A stretch of DNA of 64,000 nucleotides from Alphaproteobacteria bacterium (GTDB lineage Bacteria > Pseudomonadota > Alphaproteobacteria > Rhodobacterales > Rhodobacteraceae), in contig JAUHZO010000020.1 of NCBI GenBank assembly GCA_030425925.1, positions 20,252 through 84,251 of the forward strand, given 5' to 3'. Made by a program: the position numbers and the translations under genes. Below are positions 25,667 to 34,499 of the stretch, piece after piece (position 1 is the stretch's first letter; each line of letters opens with the position of its first letter). Under the pieces are notes generated by a model that was given only the letters and a program-made list of their open reading frames with translations, ran no database searches and was not told where the DNA came from.

Positions 25667-26043
25667 CTACATCGTCTCCAGACAGTGCCGCCGGAAGGCG
25701 CGTTTGAGCATGTCCAGTTCCGCGCGCAAAAGGTCCACCTCGGCGCGGATGTCGTCGCCCAGCACCTCGCCCGCAATCAGGGTAAAGCTTTCGAGGATCA
25801 CCTCGTCATGCCCGTCGAGGATCAGAAATGTCTGCACCCCGTCGCCCACCGCCTCGCGCGGGACGGGTACCTGGACCAGCCAGCGCCCCTTGGCCTGGGT
25901 TTCGGTGACCGACACGCCCCGCACCTGAGCGTCGCGCAGGGTGACCAGGATGTCGGGCGGCGGGGCGTCGTCGCGATTGGCGACCAGCAACCCCTCCCAG
26001 ACCCCTCCTTGAACCGCGTCTTGGTCAGCGAATAGGTGTTCAT
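25667..26043 (-). pseudogene. Conserved small protein gene with an apparent frameshift
   Basis: The ATG at 26043 opens MNTYSLTKTRFKEG, then the frame runs off into low-quality sequence. A -1 shift within the run at 26002-26005 (GGAGGGGTCTGG on the coding strand) continues smoothly as VWEGLLVANRDDAPPPDILV to the stop at 25667. One extra G would restore a protein of about 125 residues. The rest has normal composition and a C-terminal amphipathic stretch (AEVDLLRAELDMLKRAF). I do not recognise the family. It follows the conserved hypothetical gene by 13 bases, in the same operon. A sequencing error in the G run is as likely as a true mutation. Confidence 0.6.
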
Positions 26044-26056
26044 CCCGCCCCTCCTG

Positions 26057-26830
26057 TCACAGCTCGGCGCGCTTGCGGCGGCTCATGGTCAGATCCCGCA
26101 GGATCACCTGGTTCATCTGCGGCCCCTCAAAGATCAGGTCCAGCCACAGCTTTTCCACCCGCTTTTCATTCAGCTTGGTATAGGCCAGATCGAATTCCAC
26201 GCGGATTTCCTCTTCGTGCAGGGGCAGTTCGCGCACCACCTGCTCGGTATTGGGGCCGTGCTTGATGTTCAGGCGCGCAAAGATTTCCAGAGGTTTCTCC
26301 ATCTCGACAATGGTGTCCAGCCGGATCAGGTGCTTGCGCTTGAGCCCCTGTGCCGCCTCCTCGGGCAGGTCCACCGCAAGCGACAGGTAGGAGCCGTCAA
26401 ACCGGAACACGTCCAGCCGCAGCCCGTAGGCGGCCAGATCCGCTTCGCGCGTGTTGCGCAACTGGCGCAGGGTGATTTCCGATTGTGCACAGTCGTGGAA
26501 CAGCGTCACGCAATTGCCCAGCATGGATTTGGACTGCACCGAGGACATCCCCGGCACCGGCAGAGGCCCGCACCACAGTTCGGGCCGCCAGGCCCAGTCG
26601 GCATCGGGCGGGCGCGGAAAGGCCTGATTTCCCTCCAGCGGCAAGGCCAGACGGCCATCGGCCACGTGGATCAACTCGTCCAGCTGGTTTTTCAGCTGGC
26701 GCGCACGGGCCCGCTGGCGACGCAGTTCGGGCAGATCGGTGTCCCGCGCCGCGCGCGCCGCCCGGGCCCAGCGGCTGAGCGCCCCGGCATGAATCGTCCG
26801 ATCAAAGAAACCCTGCTTTTCGCTTGCCAT
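26057..26830 (-). CDS. Conserved hypothetical protein (possibly DUF6478)
   Basis: This 257-residue soluble protein has a charged N-terminus (TDLPELRRQRARARQLKNQL) and a later beta-rich domain with FRFDGSYLSLAVDLP and HEEEIRVEFDLAYTKLNEKR. It resembles a family found in Rhodobacterales, possibly DUF6478, of unknown role. There is no signal peptide or membrane segment. The start at 26830 gives MASEKQGFFDRTIHAGALS; the longer frame to 26995 overlaps the neighbouring lipoprotein gene. It is first of a two-gene unit with the frameshifted gene. Confidence 0.75.
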   Translation of the reverse strand: MASEKQGFFDRTIHAGALSRWARAARAARDTDLPELRRQRARARQLKNQLDELIHVADGRLALPLEGNQAFPRPPDADWAWRPELWCGPLPVPGMSSVQSKSMLGNCVTLFHDCAQSEITLRQLRNTREADLAAYGLRLDVFRFDGSYLSLAVDLPEEAAQGLKRKHLIRLDTIVEMEKPLEIFARLNIKHGPNTEQVVRELPLHEEEIRVEFDLAYTKLNEKRVEKLWLDLIFEGPQMNQVILRDLTMSRRKRAEL

Positions 26831-26882
26831 GGTCTGTCCTGCATATGCCCCGTCACCGGCGTTCGGCGCGCCGTTTGCAGTA

Positions 26883-27632
26883 TTATGGCAAATCCTGACG
26901 GTTGAATAAACGGCCCAGCAGTCCGCCGCCGCGCTTTCCTGTGTCAGCGTCCTGCCCGGCACCCTCATCACCCGGCCGGGCGCTCGCCGCGGCAATGGAC
27001 GCGCGCACCTCGCTCAGCATCGCCGCGCCGTCTGCCCCGGCCAACGGGCTGCCCTTTGGCGCATAAAGCGCCAGCCCCACCAGACGCCCGTTCTGACGGA
27101 ACGCCGCGCGCCAGTGCCGTTTGTCGCCGCCGCTCAACAGGCTGTCTCCGCCAGCACCGACATGGGCGGCGACAAAATCCGCCGCCGTCTCGCCGCCCAG
27201 AAGCGGCGCATCCGCGCTGGCCGCCAGCGCCGCCGGGCTGGGCAGGTCCGCCCCGTCCGCCAGCGGCCCGGCGGTGACCGTGGTCAGCACCGGCGGCACC
27301 GGATCGCCTGTCTTGCCCCCGGACAGGATGCGGCACGAGGCGATCAGGGCAAAGCCGCGCTGCGCCTGCTGCCGCACGGTGGTGGGATCGATGCAATAGC
27401 CCGCAGGCCCCCGGACCACGACATCCCCGCCCACCAGCGCCACCTGGGCCAGCGGCGCCGGCAATTCCGGTCGCGTCGGGGCGCCGGCAGCGCCGCTGGC
27501 CTCCTTGCGGGCAAACAGCCCGGCAATCACACTTGGCCGGTCGCCTTCCGAACCGGGGTTGGACACCGGTGCCTCTGCCCCGCAGGCGGCCAGGCCCAGC
27601 CCGGCCAGCACCACAAGACCCCGGGACCTCAT
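26883..27632 (-). CDS. Putative lipoprotein
   Basis: The N-terminus (MRSRGLVVLAGLGLAACG) is a type II signal with the lipobox LAAC, so the mature protein probably begins with a lipidated Cys. The remaining 230 residues have a domain with conserved-looking GYCIDPTTVRQQAQRGFALI and ASCRILSGG, then an Ala/Gly-rich tail ending GGGLLGRLFNRQDLP. I do not recognise a function. The ATG at 27632 follows a GTG and lies four bases after the ilvD stop, so it is likely the second gene of an ilvD operon. Confidence 0.78.
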   Translation of the reverse strand: MRSRGLVVLAGLGLAACGAEAPVSNPGSEGDRPSVIAGLFARKEASGAAGAPTRPELPAPLAQVALVGGDVVVRGPAGYCIDPTTVRQQAQRGFALIASCRILSGGKTGDPVPPVLTTVTAGPLADGADLPSPAALAASADAPLLGGETAADFVAAHVGAGGDSLLSGGDKRHWRAAFRQNGRLVGLALYAPKGSPLAGADGAAMLSEVRASIAAASARPGDEGAGQDADTGKRGGGLLGRLFNRQDLP

Positions 27633-27636
27633 CACC

Positions 27637-29370
27637 TCAGAGATCCGCGTAGACGTGCTTTTCCTCGGCCCCGCCCGGATGCGTCACGGCCCCCTTGTAG
27701 GTCTCGCCCACCAGCTGCGCATACTTCCACAGCGCGCCAGAGGCATAGATCGTCTCGCGCGGACCGGCCCAGGCGGCCTTGCGTGCCTCCAGCGTGGCCT
27801 CATCCAGATCGACCGACAACGCGCCGTTGATGGCGTCGATTGTGATCACGTCGCCATCCTGCAACAGCGCGATGGGCCCGCCATGCGCCGCCTCAGGCCC
27901 TACATGGCCCACGCAGAAACCGCGGGTCGCGCCAGAGAAACGCCCGTCCGTGATCAGAGCCACCTTCTTGCCCATGCCCTGCCCCGACAGCGCCGCGGTG
28001 GTCGCCAGCATCTCGCGCATGCCCGGACCGCCCGCGGGGCCCTCGTTGCGGATCACCAGCACCTCGCCTTCCTTGTACTGGCGCGCCTTGACGGCGGCAA
28101 AGGCGTCTTCCTCGCATTCGAACACCCGCGCCGGACCGGTAAAGACCTGTTCTTCGGCGCTCATGCCCGCCACCTTCACGATGGCGCCCTGCGGGGCCAG
28201 GTTGCCCTTCAGCCCGACCACGCCGCCGGTCTTGGTGATGGGCGTGTCCACCGGGAAGATGACGCGGCCATCGGCCTCGCGCTCGATCAGGTCCAGTTCT
28301 TCGCCCATGGTCTTGCCCGACGCGGTGATGCAGTCCTCATGCAGCAGACCCGCGCGGCGCAGTTCCTTCAGCACCACCGGCACGCCGCCCACCTCGTAGA
28401 GGTCCTTGGCGACAAATTGCCCGCCGGGCTTCAGGTCGACGAAATAGGGTGTATCCTTAAAGATCTCGCAGACGTCATCCAGGAAGAACTCCAGCCCGGC
28501 CTCGTGCGCGATGGCCGGCAGGTGCAGCCCGGCATTGGTGCTGCCGCCGGTGCAGGCGACGACGCGCGCGGCGTTCTCCAGCGATTTCAGCGTGACCACG
28601 TCGCGCGCACGGATGTTCTTTTCCAGCAGGTTCATCACGGCGATGCCCGACGCGGTGCCATAGGCATCACGGCTTTCATAAGGTGCCGGTGCGCCTGCAG
28701 AGTTCATCAGCGCCAGCCCGATCGCCTCCGACACGCAGGCCATGGTGTTCGCGGTGAACTGTCCGCCACAGGCCCCCGCCGACGGGCAGGCGACCTTTTC
28801 CAGCGCCCGCAGCTCCTCGTCGGAGTTCTGCCCGGCCTGGTGACGGCCCACCGCCTCGAACACGTCCTGCACGGTCACGTCACGGCCCTGGAACCGGCCC
28901 GGCATGATCGACCCGCCATAGATGAAGACCGACGGCACGTTCAGCCGAACCATGGCCATCATCATCCCCGGCAACGACTTGTCGCAGCCGGCAAGCCCCA
29001 CGATCGCGTCATAGCAATGCCCGCGCATGGTCAGCTCCACCGTGTCGGCAATCGCCTCGCGCGAGGCCAGCGAAGACCGCATGCCCTCGTGCCCCATGGC
29101 GATCCCGTCGGTGACGGTGATGGTGGTGAACTCGCGCGGCGTGCCCGAGGCTTCCTTGACCCCCAGCTTCACCGCCTGCGCCTGCCGGTTCAGCGCGATG
29201 TTGCAGGGCGCCGCCTCGTTCCAGCAGGTGGCCACGCCGACCAGAGGCTGGTGGATTTCGTCCTCCGACATCCCCATCGCATAATAATACGACCGGTGCG
29301 GCGCGCGCTCCGGACCTTCGGTGACATGGCGGCTGGGCAATTTCGACTTGTCGAACGGACGCTTGAGCAT
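27637..29370 (-). CDS. ilvD: Dihydroxy-acid dehydratase
   Basis: The 577-residue IlvD converts 2,3-dihydroxy-isovalerate and -methylvalerate to the 2-oxoacids in valine/isoleucine synthesis. It shows [20 protein letters not shown] (cluster Cys), [16 protein letters not shown] with the second cluster Cys, [16 protein letters not shown] with the third, and [17 protein letters not shown] near the C-terminus. The start at 29370 has GGAGGAG about ten bases upstream; an upstream ATG at 29436 is not supported. It is followed closely by the lipoprotein gene. Confidence 0.95.
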   Translation of the reverse strand: MLKRPFDKSKLPSRHVTEGPERAPHRSYYYAMGMSEDEIHQPLVGVATCWNEAAPCNIALNRQAQAVKLGVKEASGTPREFTTITVTDGIAMGHEGMRSSLASREAIADTVELTMRGHCYDAIVGLAGCDKSLPGMMMAMVRLNVPSVFIYGGSIMPGRFQGRDVTVQDVFEAVGRHQAGQNSDEELRALEKVACPSAGACGGQFTANTMACVSEAIGLALMNSAGAPAPYESRDAYGTASGIAVMNLLEKNIRARDVVTLKSLENAARVVACTGGSTNAGLHLPAIAHEAGLEFFLDDVCEIFKDTPYFVDLKPGGQFVAKDLYEVGGVPVVLKELRRAGLLHEDCITASGKTMGEELDLIEREADGRVIFPVDTPITKTGGVVGLKGNLAPQGAIVKVAGMSAEEQVFTGPARVFECEEDAFAAVKARQYKEGEVLVIRNEGPAGGPGMREMLATTAALSGQGMGKKVALITDGRFSGATRGFCVGHVGPEAAHGGPIALLQDGDVITIDAINGALSVDLDEATLEARKAAWAGPRETIYASGALWKYAQLVGETYKGAVTHPGGAEEKHVYADL

Positions 29371-29511
29371 CTTCCGGCTCCTCCCTGAACGTGTTGGAAC
29401 GGACATACCGAAGCGCCCCGGACGGGGCAAGCGCAAGCCGCTCTTTCATCTTTCTTCAAATACTCACCGCCACACCTCCACCCCGCGCAGCGCCGGGGGA
29501 AAGCACCCAGC

Positions 29512-29562
29512 GGGACGGCGGGCGGGGCGCCTTTCGGCCAAGGGCCGAAACAGCGCCGTCCC
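29512..29562. terminator. Long two-part hairpin after mbfA
   Basis: An outer stem GGGACGGCG (29512-29520) pairs with CGCCGTCCC (29554-29562), and an inner stem TTTCGGCC (29532-29539) pairs with GGCCGAAA (29543-29550). It sits directly after the mbfA stop (minus strand). Its first 18 bases equal those of the chrR/lpdA hairpin at 4479-4496. Upstream of it, 29371-29511 is the ilvD leader; it contains CTTTCATCTTTCTTCAAATA, a string I recall as common in intergenic regions of Rhodobacterales. Confidence 0.6.
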
Positions 29563-29566
29563 GCCG

Positions 29567-30541
29567 TCATCCCGATCCGATCAGCGCGCCCGCGGCAAAG
29601 ACCAGCGCGCCGCCCAGCACCACCTGGAAGGTCGCGCGCAGGAACGGGGTCTCCATGAACTTCATCTGGATCCACACAATGGCCCACAGCTCGATGAACA
29701 CCACGACAAAGGCGATGATCGTCGCTGTCCAGAAATCCGGGATCAGGTAGGGCAGCGCGTGGCCCAGCCCGCCCACCGTCGTCATCACCCCCGACGCGAT
29801 CCCCCGCTTCAGCGGCGAGCCGCGCCCGGAAAGCTGCCCGTCATCCGAGGCCGCCTCGGTGAACCCCATCGAGATCCCCGCCCCGACCGACGCCGCCAGC
29901 CCCACCAGGAAGGTTGTCCAGGTGTCCTGCGTGGCAAAGGCGGTGGCAAAGATCGGTGCCAGCGTCGAGACCGACCCGTCCATCAGCCCCGCCAGGCCCG
30001 GCTGCACCCAGGTCAGCACGAATTGCCGCTTGGCCTGGACGTCTTCCTCGGCGCGGCTGTCGTCATCCAGGTGTTCGCGTTCCAGCCGCTCCGCGCTGTG
30101 CTGGTGCCCCGCCTCCGCCGCCGCGAGATCGCCCAGCAGCTTGCGGGTGTCGGCATCCGTGCTGCGCCGCGCGGCTTCGAGATAAAAGCGTTCCGCCTCG
30201 CGCTCCATCGCGCCGGCCTCGTCGCGGATACGCTCCAGCGTCAGGGTTTCCAGCAACCAGACCGGACGACGGGCGTAATACCCCGCCACGTGTTCGCGTC
30301 GGATCAGCGGGATCACCTCGCCAAAGCGTTTGCGATGCAGGGCGATCAGGGCCTTGCGGTGGGTGTCTTCCTCCACCGCCATGCCGTCGAACACCTGTGC
30401 GGTGTCGGGATAGTCCCCCCGCAACCGCTCGGCATAGGAACGGTAAATGCGCGCATCGTCCTCTTCCGAGGATATCGCCAGCGCGAGGACCTCTTGCTCT
30501 GACAGGTCGCCGAACCGTCGGCGTTGCGTGAGGAATCGCAC
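29567..30541 (-). CDS. mbfA: MbfA: membrane-bound ferritin with VIT1 iron/manganese transporter domain
   Basis: The 324 residues combine an N-terminal ferritin-like (erythrin) domain with iron ligands (LAISSEEDDARIYRSYAERL; MAVEEDTHRKALIALH; AAAEAGHQHSAERLE) and a C-terminal VIT1/CCC1 membrane domain (GLAGLMDGSVSTLAPIFATA; LVGLAASVGAGISMGFTEA). MbfA exports iron from the cytoplasm and protects against iron and peroxide stress in Bradyrhizobium and Agrobacterium, usually under Irr control. I do not see a clear Irr (ICE) box in the 157-bp upstream region. It is transcribed alone. Confidence 0.9.
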   Translation of the reverse strand: MRFLTQRRRFGDLSEQEVLALAISSEEDDARIYRSYAERLRGDYPDTAQVFDGMAVEEDTHRKALIALHRKRFGEVIPLIRREHVAGYYARRPVWLLETLTLERIRDEAGAMEREAERFYLEAARRSTDADTRKLLGDLAAAEAGHQHSAERLEREHLDDDSRAEEDVQAKRQFVLTWVQPGLAGLMDGSVSTLAPIFATAFATQDTWTTFLVGLAASVGAGISMGFTEAASDDGQLSGRGSPLKRGIASGVMTTVGGLGHALPYLIPDFWTATIIAFVVVFIELWAIVWIQMKFMETPFLRATFQVVLGGALVFAAGALIGSG

Positions 30542-30698
30542 AGCAGCCCCCCTTGTTGGCCTCTATCCTCAGCCTAGACCGGACGGTTTCGCCTGCAAGG
30601 GGCAGCATGGTCGCGGGCTGCGCCGTGCCTCGGTCTTGCTTTTCGCACCGAACAGTTTAGTTTATATTTCGAAACCTTTCCTGTCAGGAGCCCCGACC

Positions 30699-30881
30699 AT
30701 GCCCCGCCGTCTTGCCACGACCCTCCTTGCCACACTGCTCGCCACCGGCGCGGCCACAGCCGAAATCGCGCCTTTCGGCCTGCCCACGCTGGTCTTTCCC
30801 GATCCTGCCCCGTCGCCCGCGCCCGGGATCTCGACCAGGGGCTGCGCGCTGCCCCCGGCAGATGCCGGCAGCTGCGGGTGA
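30699..30881 (+). CDS. Small secreted peptide, 60 residues
   Basis: The first 20 residues (RRLATTLLATLLATGAATAE) form a signal peptide with an A-T-A cleavage site. The mature part of about 40 residues is Pro-rich and ends with two cysteines (STRGCALPPADAGSCG) that could form a disulfide. An AGGAG at about 30687-30691 lies eight bases before the ATG, and the upstream 30640-30670 is A/T-rich like a promoter (TTGCTT then TTTATA, 19 bases apart). I know no family. It is divergent from mbfA and precedes the TetR gene. Confidence 0.55.
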   Translation: MPRRLATTLLATLLATGAATAEIAPFGLPTLVFPDPAPSPAPGISTRGCALPPADAGSCG

Positions 30882-30947
30882 GTCCGGGTTTCCTTGCCCC
30901 GGCCCCGCGGGCGCGCCTATACTTGTCCCAAGGCAGGGAGGGCAGGC

Positions 30948-31562
30948 ATGACGGCTGAGACACTGGTCCGCAAGGGGCGCAAGTTCGACCAGGTGGTCGC
31001 CGGCGCGCAGGAAGTCTTTCTGCGCGACGGGTTCGAAGGGGCCAGCGTCGACGACATCGCCCGCCAGGCCGGCGTCTCCAAGGCCACGCTCTACAGCTAC
31101 TTCCCCGACAAGCGCCTGCTGTTCATGGAGGTCGCCTCGGCCCAGTGCCGCCGCCAGGCCGACGAGGCGCTGATGACCATGGACCTGTCGCAACCGCCGC
31201 GCATCGTGTTGCGGCAAGTGGCGCAGACCTTTCTGGGCTTCATCTTTTCCGACATGGGCCAGCGCATCTTTCGCATCTGCGTCGCCGAATCCGACCGGTT
31301 TCCCGAACTTGGCCGACAGTTCTACGAAAGCGGCCCGATGACCATGCGGCGTGCGCTGGTGGGCTATCTGACCGCCGCGCGCGCGCGCGGCGAGATAGCC
31401 GCCGACGATCTCGACCTGGCCGCCGACCAGTTTGCCGAACTGTGCAAGGCCGATCTGTGGCCCAAGCTGATCTTTGGCCTGCGCGACAGTTTTGCCGAGG
31501 CCGAGATCGCCCGCGTCATAGATGGCGCGCTGGACACCTTCATGGCGCGCTACGGGCGCTGA
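30948..31562 (+). CDS. TetR/AcrR-family transcriptional regulator
   Basis: This 204-residue regulator has an N-terminal TetR DNA-binding domain (VVAGAQEVFLRDGFEGASVD; DDIARQAGVSKATLYSYFPD) and a C-terminal all-helical domain like the AefR/TetR_C_7 group (FRICVAESDRFPELGRQFYE). The start at 30948 has GGGAGG about 6 bases upstream. The target is unknown; the genes on both sides (secreted peptide, fghA) are on the same strand and could belong to its regulon. Confidence 0.9.
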   Translation: MTAETLVRKGRKFDQVVAGAQEVFLRDGFEGASVDDIARQAGVSKATLYSYFPDKRLLFMEVASAQCRRQADEALMTMDLSQPPRIVLRQVAQTFLGFIFSDMGQRIFRICVAESDRFPELGRQFYESGPMTMRRALVGYLTAARARGEIAADDLDLAADQFAELCKADLWPKLIFGLRDSFAEAEIARVIDGALDTFMARYGR

Positions 31563-31634
31563 GCCCGTGGCCAAACCGGCCGCCCTGCGCTATAGCCGCG
31601 GCAACACGACCCGCGGAATGGAGCGCAACAAGGC

Positions 31635-32465
31635 ATGAAGACCGTATCGGAAAACCGCTGCTTCGGCGGTGTGCAGGGCGTATACAGCCACAGCAGCGAC
31701 GCCACAGGCGGCGAGATGACCTTCGGGCTGTTCCTGCCCGAGGAGTCGCAGTTCGGCCCCGTGCCGGTGTTGTGGTACCTGTCGGGGCTGACCTGCACCC
31801 ACGAAAACGCCATGGTCAAGGCCGGGGCGCAGGCCTGGGCGGCCGATCACGGCATAGCGCTGGTCTTTCCCGATACCTCGCCCCGCGGCGCGGACGTGGC
31901 CGATGACGACGCCTATGATCTGGGCCAGGGGGCCGGTTTTTACGTCAATGCCACCGAAGCCCCCTGGGCGCCGCATTTCCGCATGTGGGACTATGTCGCG
32001 CAGGATCTGCCGACGCTACTGGCCGCGCAATTCCCGCTGGACATGGAGCGGCAGGCGATCACAGGGCATTCCATGGGCGGGCATGGCGCGCTGACGCTGG
32101 CGATGGCGCATCCCGGGCGCTACCGCTCGGTTTCGGCCTTCGCACCCATCGCCCATCCTGCCGCCAGCGACTGGGGCCGCAAGCAGCTGACCGCCTATCT
32201 GGGCGCGGACGAAACCGCCTGGGCCCGCCACGACGCGACCCTGCAGATGCGGGCAACAGGCTTTGACGGGCCGGTGCTGATCGACCAGGGCGCCGACGAC
32301 CAGTTTCTCGACCTGCTGCAGCCCGAGGCGCTGGCACAGGCCATGGCCGCGCGTCGTCAGGACGGCACGTTCCGGATGCAGAAGGGCTATGACCACAGCT
32401 ATTTCTTCGTCGCCAGCTTCATGGAAGACCACTTGGATTTCCACGCCGAGGCGCTGAACGGGTGA
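31635..32465 (+). CDS. fghA: S-formylglutathione hydrolase
   Basis: This esterase-D family enzyme of 276 residues hydrolyses S-formylglutathione to formate and glutathione, the second step of formaldehyde detoxification. It has [14 protein letters not shown] near the oxyanion hole, the nucleophile elbow [13 protein letters not shown], and catalytic Asp/His in [17 protein letters not shown] and GYDHSYFF. The partner dehydrogenase gene is not adjacent but lies at 46869-47981. Its stop overlaps the next gene's GTG (GTGA). Confidence 0.95.
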   Translation: MKTVSENRCFGGVQGVYSHSSDATGGEMTFGLFLPEESQFGPVPVLWYLSGLTCTHENAMVKAGAQAWAADHGIALVFPDTSPRGADVADDDAYDLGQGAGFYVNATEAPWAPHFRMWDYVAQDLPTLLAAQFPLDMERQAITGHSMGGHGALTLAMAHPGRYRSVSAFAPIAHPAASDWGRKQLTAYLGADETAWARHDATLQMRATGFDGPVLIDQGADDQFLDLLQPEALAQAMAARRQDGTFRMQKGYDHSYFFVASFMEDHLDFHAEALNG

Positions 32466-32923
32466 GCGTGCTGTATGTCGATGCCGATGCCTGCCCGGTC
32501 AAGGCAGAGGCGGAAACCGTCGCGACCCGGCACAACGTGCCGCTCAAGCTGGTCTGCAATGGCGGTCTTCGCCCGTCGCGCAACCCGCTGGTCGAACTGG
32601 TGATCGTCGCCGAAGGCGCGGACGAGGCCGACAAGTGGATCGCCGAGCGCGCCGGGCGCGGCGACGTCGTCATCACCAGCGACATGCCGCTGGCCGCGCG
32701 CTGCGTGGAGACCGGCGCACAGGTGCTGCGCCCAGACGGCTCGCGCCTGAGCGAGGCGAATGTGCGCGAAGCGCTGGCCATGCGCGACCTGATGGCCGAT
32801 CTGCGCGCCGCCGATCCGTTCCGGCAAGGCGGCGGCAAAGGCTTTACAAAGACCGACCGCAGCCGTTTTCTGGACGCACTCGACCGCGCCCTGCGCACCG
32901 CCCTGAAGGAGCCCGCGACATGA
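32462..32923 (+). CDS. YaiI/YqxD (DUF188) family protein
   Basis: The 153 residues match the DUF188 family: [20 protein letters not shown] at the N-terminus, [20 protein letters not shown], and [20 protein letters not shown]. The fold is PIN-like and the acidic DADACP motif suggests metal binding, but the role is unknown. It starts with GTG inside the fghA stop codon and overlaps the HAD gene by ATGA, forming a tight fghA-DUF188-HAD run. Confidence 0.92.
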   Translation: MSVLYVDADACPVKAEAETVATRHNVPLKLVCNGGLRPSRNPLVELVIVAEGADEADKWIAERAGRGDVVITSDMPLAARCVETGAQVLRPDGSRLSEANVREALAMRDLMADLRAADPFRQGGGKGFTKTDRSRFLDALDRALRTALKEPAT

Positions 32924-33552
32924 CCGATCAGGCCCGCCCGCAGGCCGTGGTGTTCGATATCGGCAACGTTCTGATCGAATGGCAGCCGGAACGCTATTAC
33001 GACGCCAGGATCGGCGTCGACCGCCGCCGCGCCATGTTCGCCGAGGTCGACCTGCACGGCATGAACGACCTCATCGACCGGGGCGCCGATTTCCGCGACA
33101 CCGTCTATGACACCGCCGAGGCCTGTCCAGCCTGGCGCGACGAGATCCGGCTGTGGCATGACGACTGGCTTGCCATCGCCACGCCGGAAATCCCGCATTC
33201 GGTGCGGCTTCTGCATGCGCTCAGGGCGCGTGGCGTTCCGGTCTATGCGCTGACGAATTTCGGCATCGGCACCTGGCAGTTGGCCACGCCGGCCTATCCC
33301 TTTCTGAACGCCTTCGACCGGCCTTATGTCTCGGGCTATATGGGCGTGGCCAAGCCCGATGCCCGCATCTACGAAATGGTCGAGGAAGACAGCGGCCTGA
33401 CCGGTGCCGCGCTTCTGTTCACCGACGACCGGGCCGAGAATATCGAGGCCGCCGCCGCGCGCGGCTGGCAGACCCACCATTTTCACGGCCCGCAAGGCTG
33501 GGCCGACTGCCTTGTCGGCCACGGGTTGCTGAGCGGGGCGGAGGCCGTCTGA
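32920..33552 (+). CDS. HAD-superfamily hydrolase (2-haloacid dehalogenase-like)
   Basis: This 210-residue HAD enzyme has motif [13 protein letters not shown] (nucleophile Asp), motif [10 protein letters not shown], the Lys in [15 protein letters not shown], and motif [16 protein letters not shown]. It resembles YihX-type sugar phosphatases and other class I HADs. The substrate is unknown. The ATG at 32920 overlaps the DUF188 stop and the next gene starts one base after its stop, so it belongs to the fghA operon. Confidence 0.9.
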   Translation: MTDQARPQAVVFDIGNVLIEWQPERYYDARIGVDRRRAMFAEVDLHGMNDLIDRGADFRDTVYDTAEACPAWRDEIRLWHDDWLAIATPEIPHSVRLLHALRARGVPVYALTNFGIGTWQLATPAYPFLNAFDRPYVSGYMGVAKPDARIYEMVEEDSGLTGAALLFTDDRAENIEAAAARGWQTHHFHGPQGWADCLVGHGLLSGAEAV

Positions 33553-33553
33553 G

Positions 33554-34489
33554 ATGGTGGCGCAGACGCTGCTGACCCTGGCCGGGGCAGGCCTTGCCGC
33601 CCTGCCCGTGCTGCGCGAGATGGGGCGTCAACCCATGGGCCCGCGCGCCCGGCGCAACGCGCCGGGCAGCTTTGTCAAGCTGGACGACGGGCTGACCCAT
33701 GCCGACTGGCTGGGCGCGGCGTCGGGCCCGGTGGCGGTCTGCGTGCACGGGCTGACCACACCCTCGGTGGTCTGGCTGGCCCTCGCCCGCGAACTGGGGC
33801 GGCTGGGCTTTCGCGTCCTGGTCTACGATCTTTACGGTCGCGGCTATTCCGACCGGCCGCGCGGGCTGCAGACTCCGGCGCTGTTCTGCCGCCAGCTGCG
33901 CGGGCTGATGAACCATTTCGAGTTGCACGAGGACGTGACCCTTGTCGGGCATTCCATGGGCGGGGCCATCGCCGCCGCCTTTGCCGCAGAAGAGGATCAC
34001 CGCCTGCGCCGCCTGGTGCTCAGCGCGCCTGCGGGCATGGGGCACGAGCTGGGTACGCTGGCGCGCTGGGCCCCGGAATGGCCGCTGATCGGCGACTGGG
34101 CCTTTCACATGGGATTTCCGCGCTTGCACGCGCAAGGCTGCGAGGCCGAGCGCGCGCTGGACAGCGCCATAGAAGACATCGCCGACCTGCAACTGGCCGA
34201 ACTGGCCTATCGCGGCTATGTCCGGTCGGTGTTGTCCTCGCTGCGCGGCACGTTGCGGCACCCGATGGAACAGGCGCACCGCCAGATCGCCCGGCGCCGC
34301 CTGCCGGTCGCCGCGATCTGGGGGGCCGAGGACAGGGTGATCCCGATCCGGGCCATGGGCACGCTGGCGCAATGGAACCGCGACGTCCGCCACGAGGTGA
34401 TAGAGGGCGCCGGCCACAGCCTGCCCTACACCCATCCCCGCGCCATGGCCGATGCCTTTGTCCGGACCTGGACCGGACCGGTGATCTGA
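33554..34489 (+). CDS. Alpha/beta hydrolase
   Basis: This alpha/beta-fold hydrolase has 311 residues: AVCVHGLTTPSVVWLALA (oxyanion loop), VLVYDLYGRGYSDRP, the nucleophile elbow LVGHSMGGAIAAAFAAE, an acid region IWGAEDRVIPI and catalytic His in IEGAGHSLPYTHP. A hydrophobic N-terminus (LLTLAGAGLAALPVL) may anchor it in the membrane. The substrate is unknown. It is the last gene of the fghA run and is convergent with the MFS gene, only ten bases apart. Confidence 0.9.
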   Translation: MVAQTLLTLAGAGLAALPVLREMGRQPMGPRARRNAPGSFVKLDDGLTHADWLGAASGPVAVCVHGLTTPSVVWLALARELGRLGFRVLVYDLYGRGYSDRPRGLQTPALFCRQLRGLMNHFELHEDVTLVGHSMGGAIAAAFAAEEDHRLRRLVLSAPAGMGHELGTLARWAPEWPLIGDWAFHMGFPRLHAQGCEAERALDSAIEDIADLQLAELAYRGYVRSVLSSLRGTLRHPMEQAHRQIARRRLPVAAIWGAEDRVIPIRAMGTLAQWNRDVRHEVIEGAGHSLPYTHPRAMADAFVRTWTGPVI

Positions 34490-34499
34490 ACCGCCGGGC

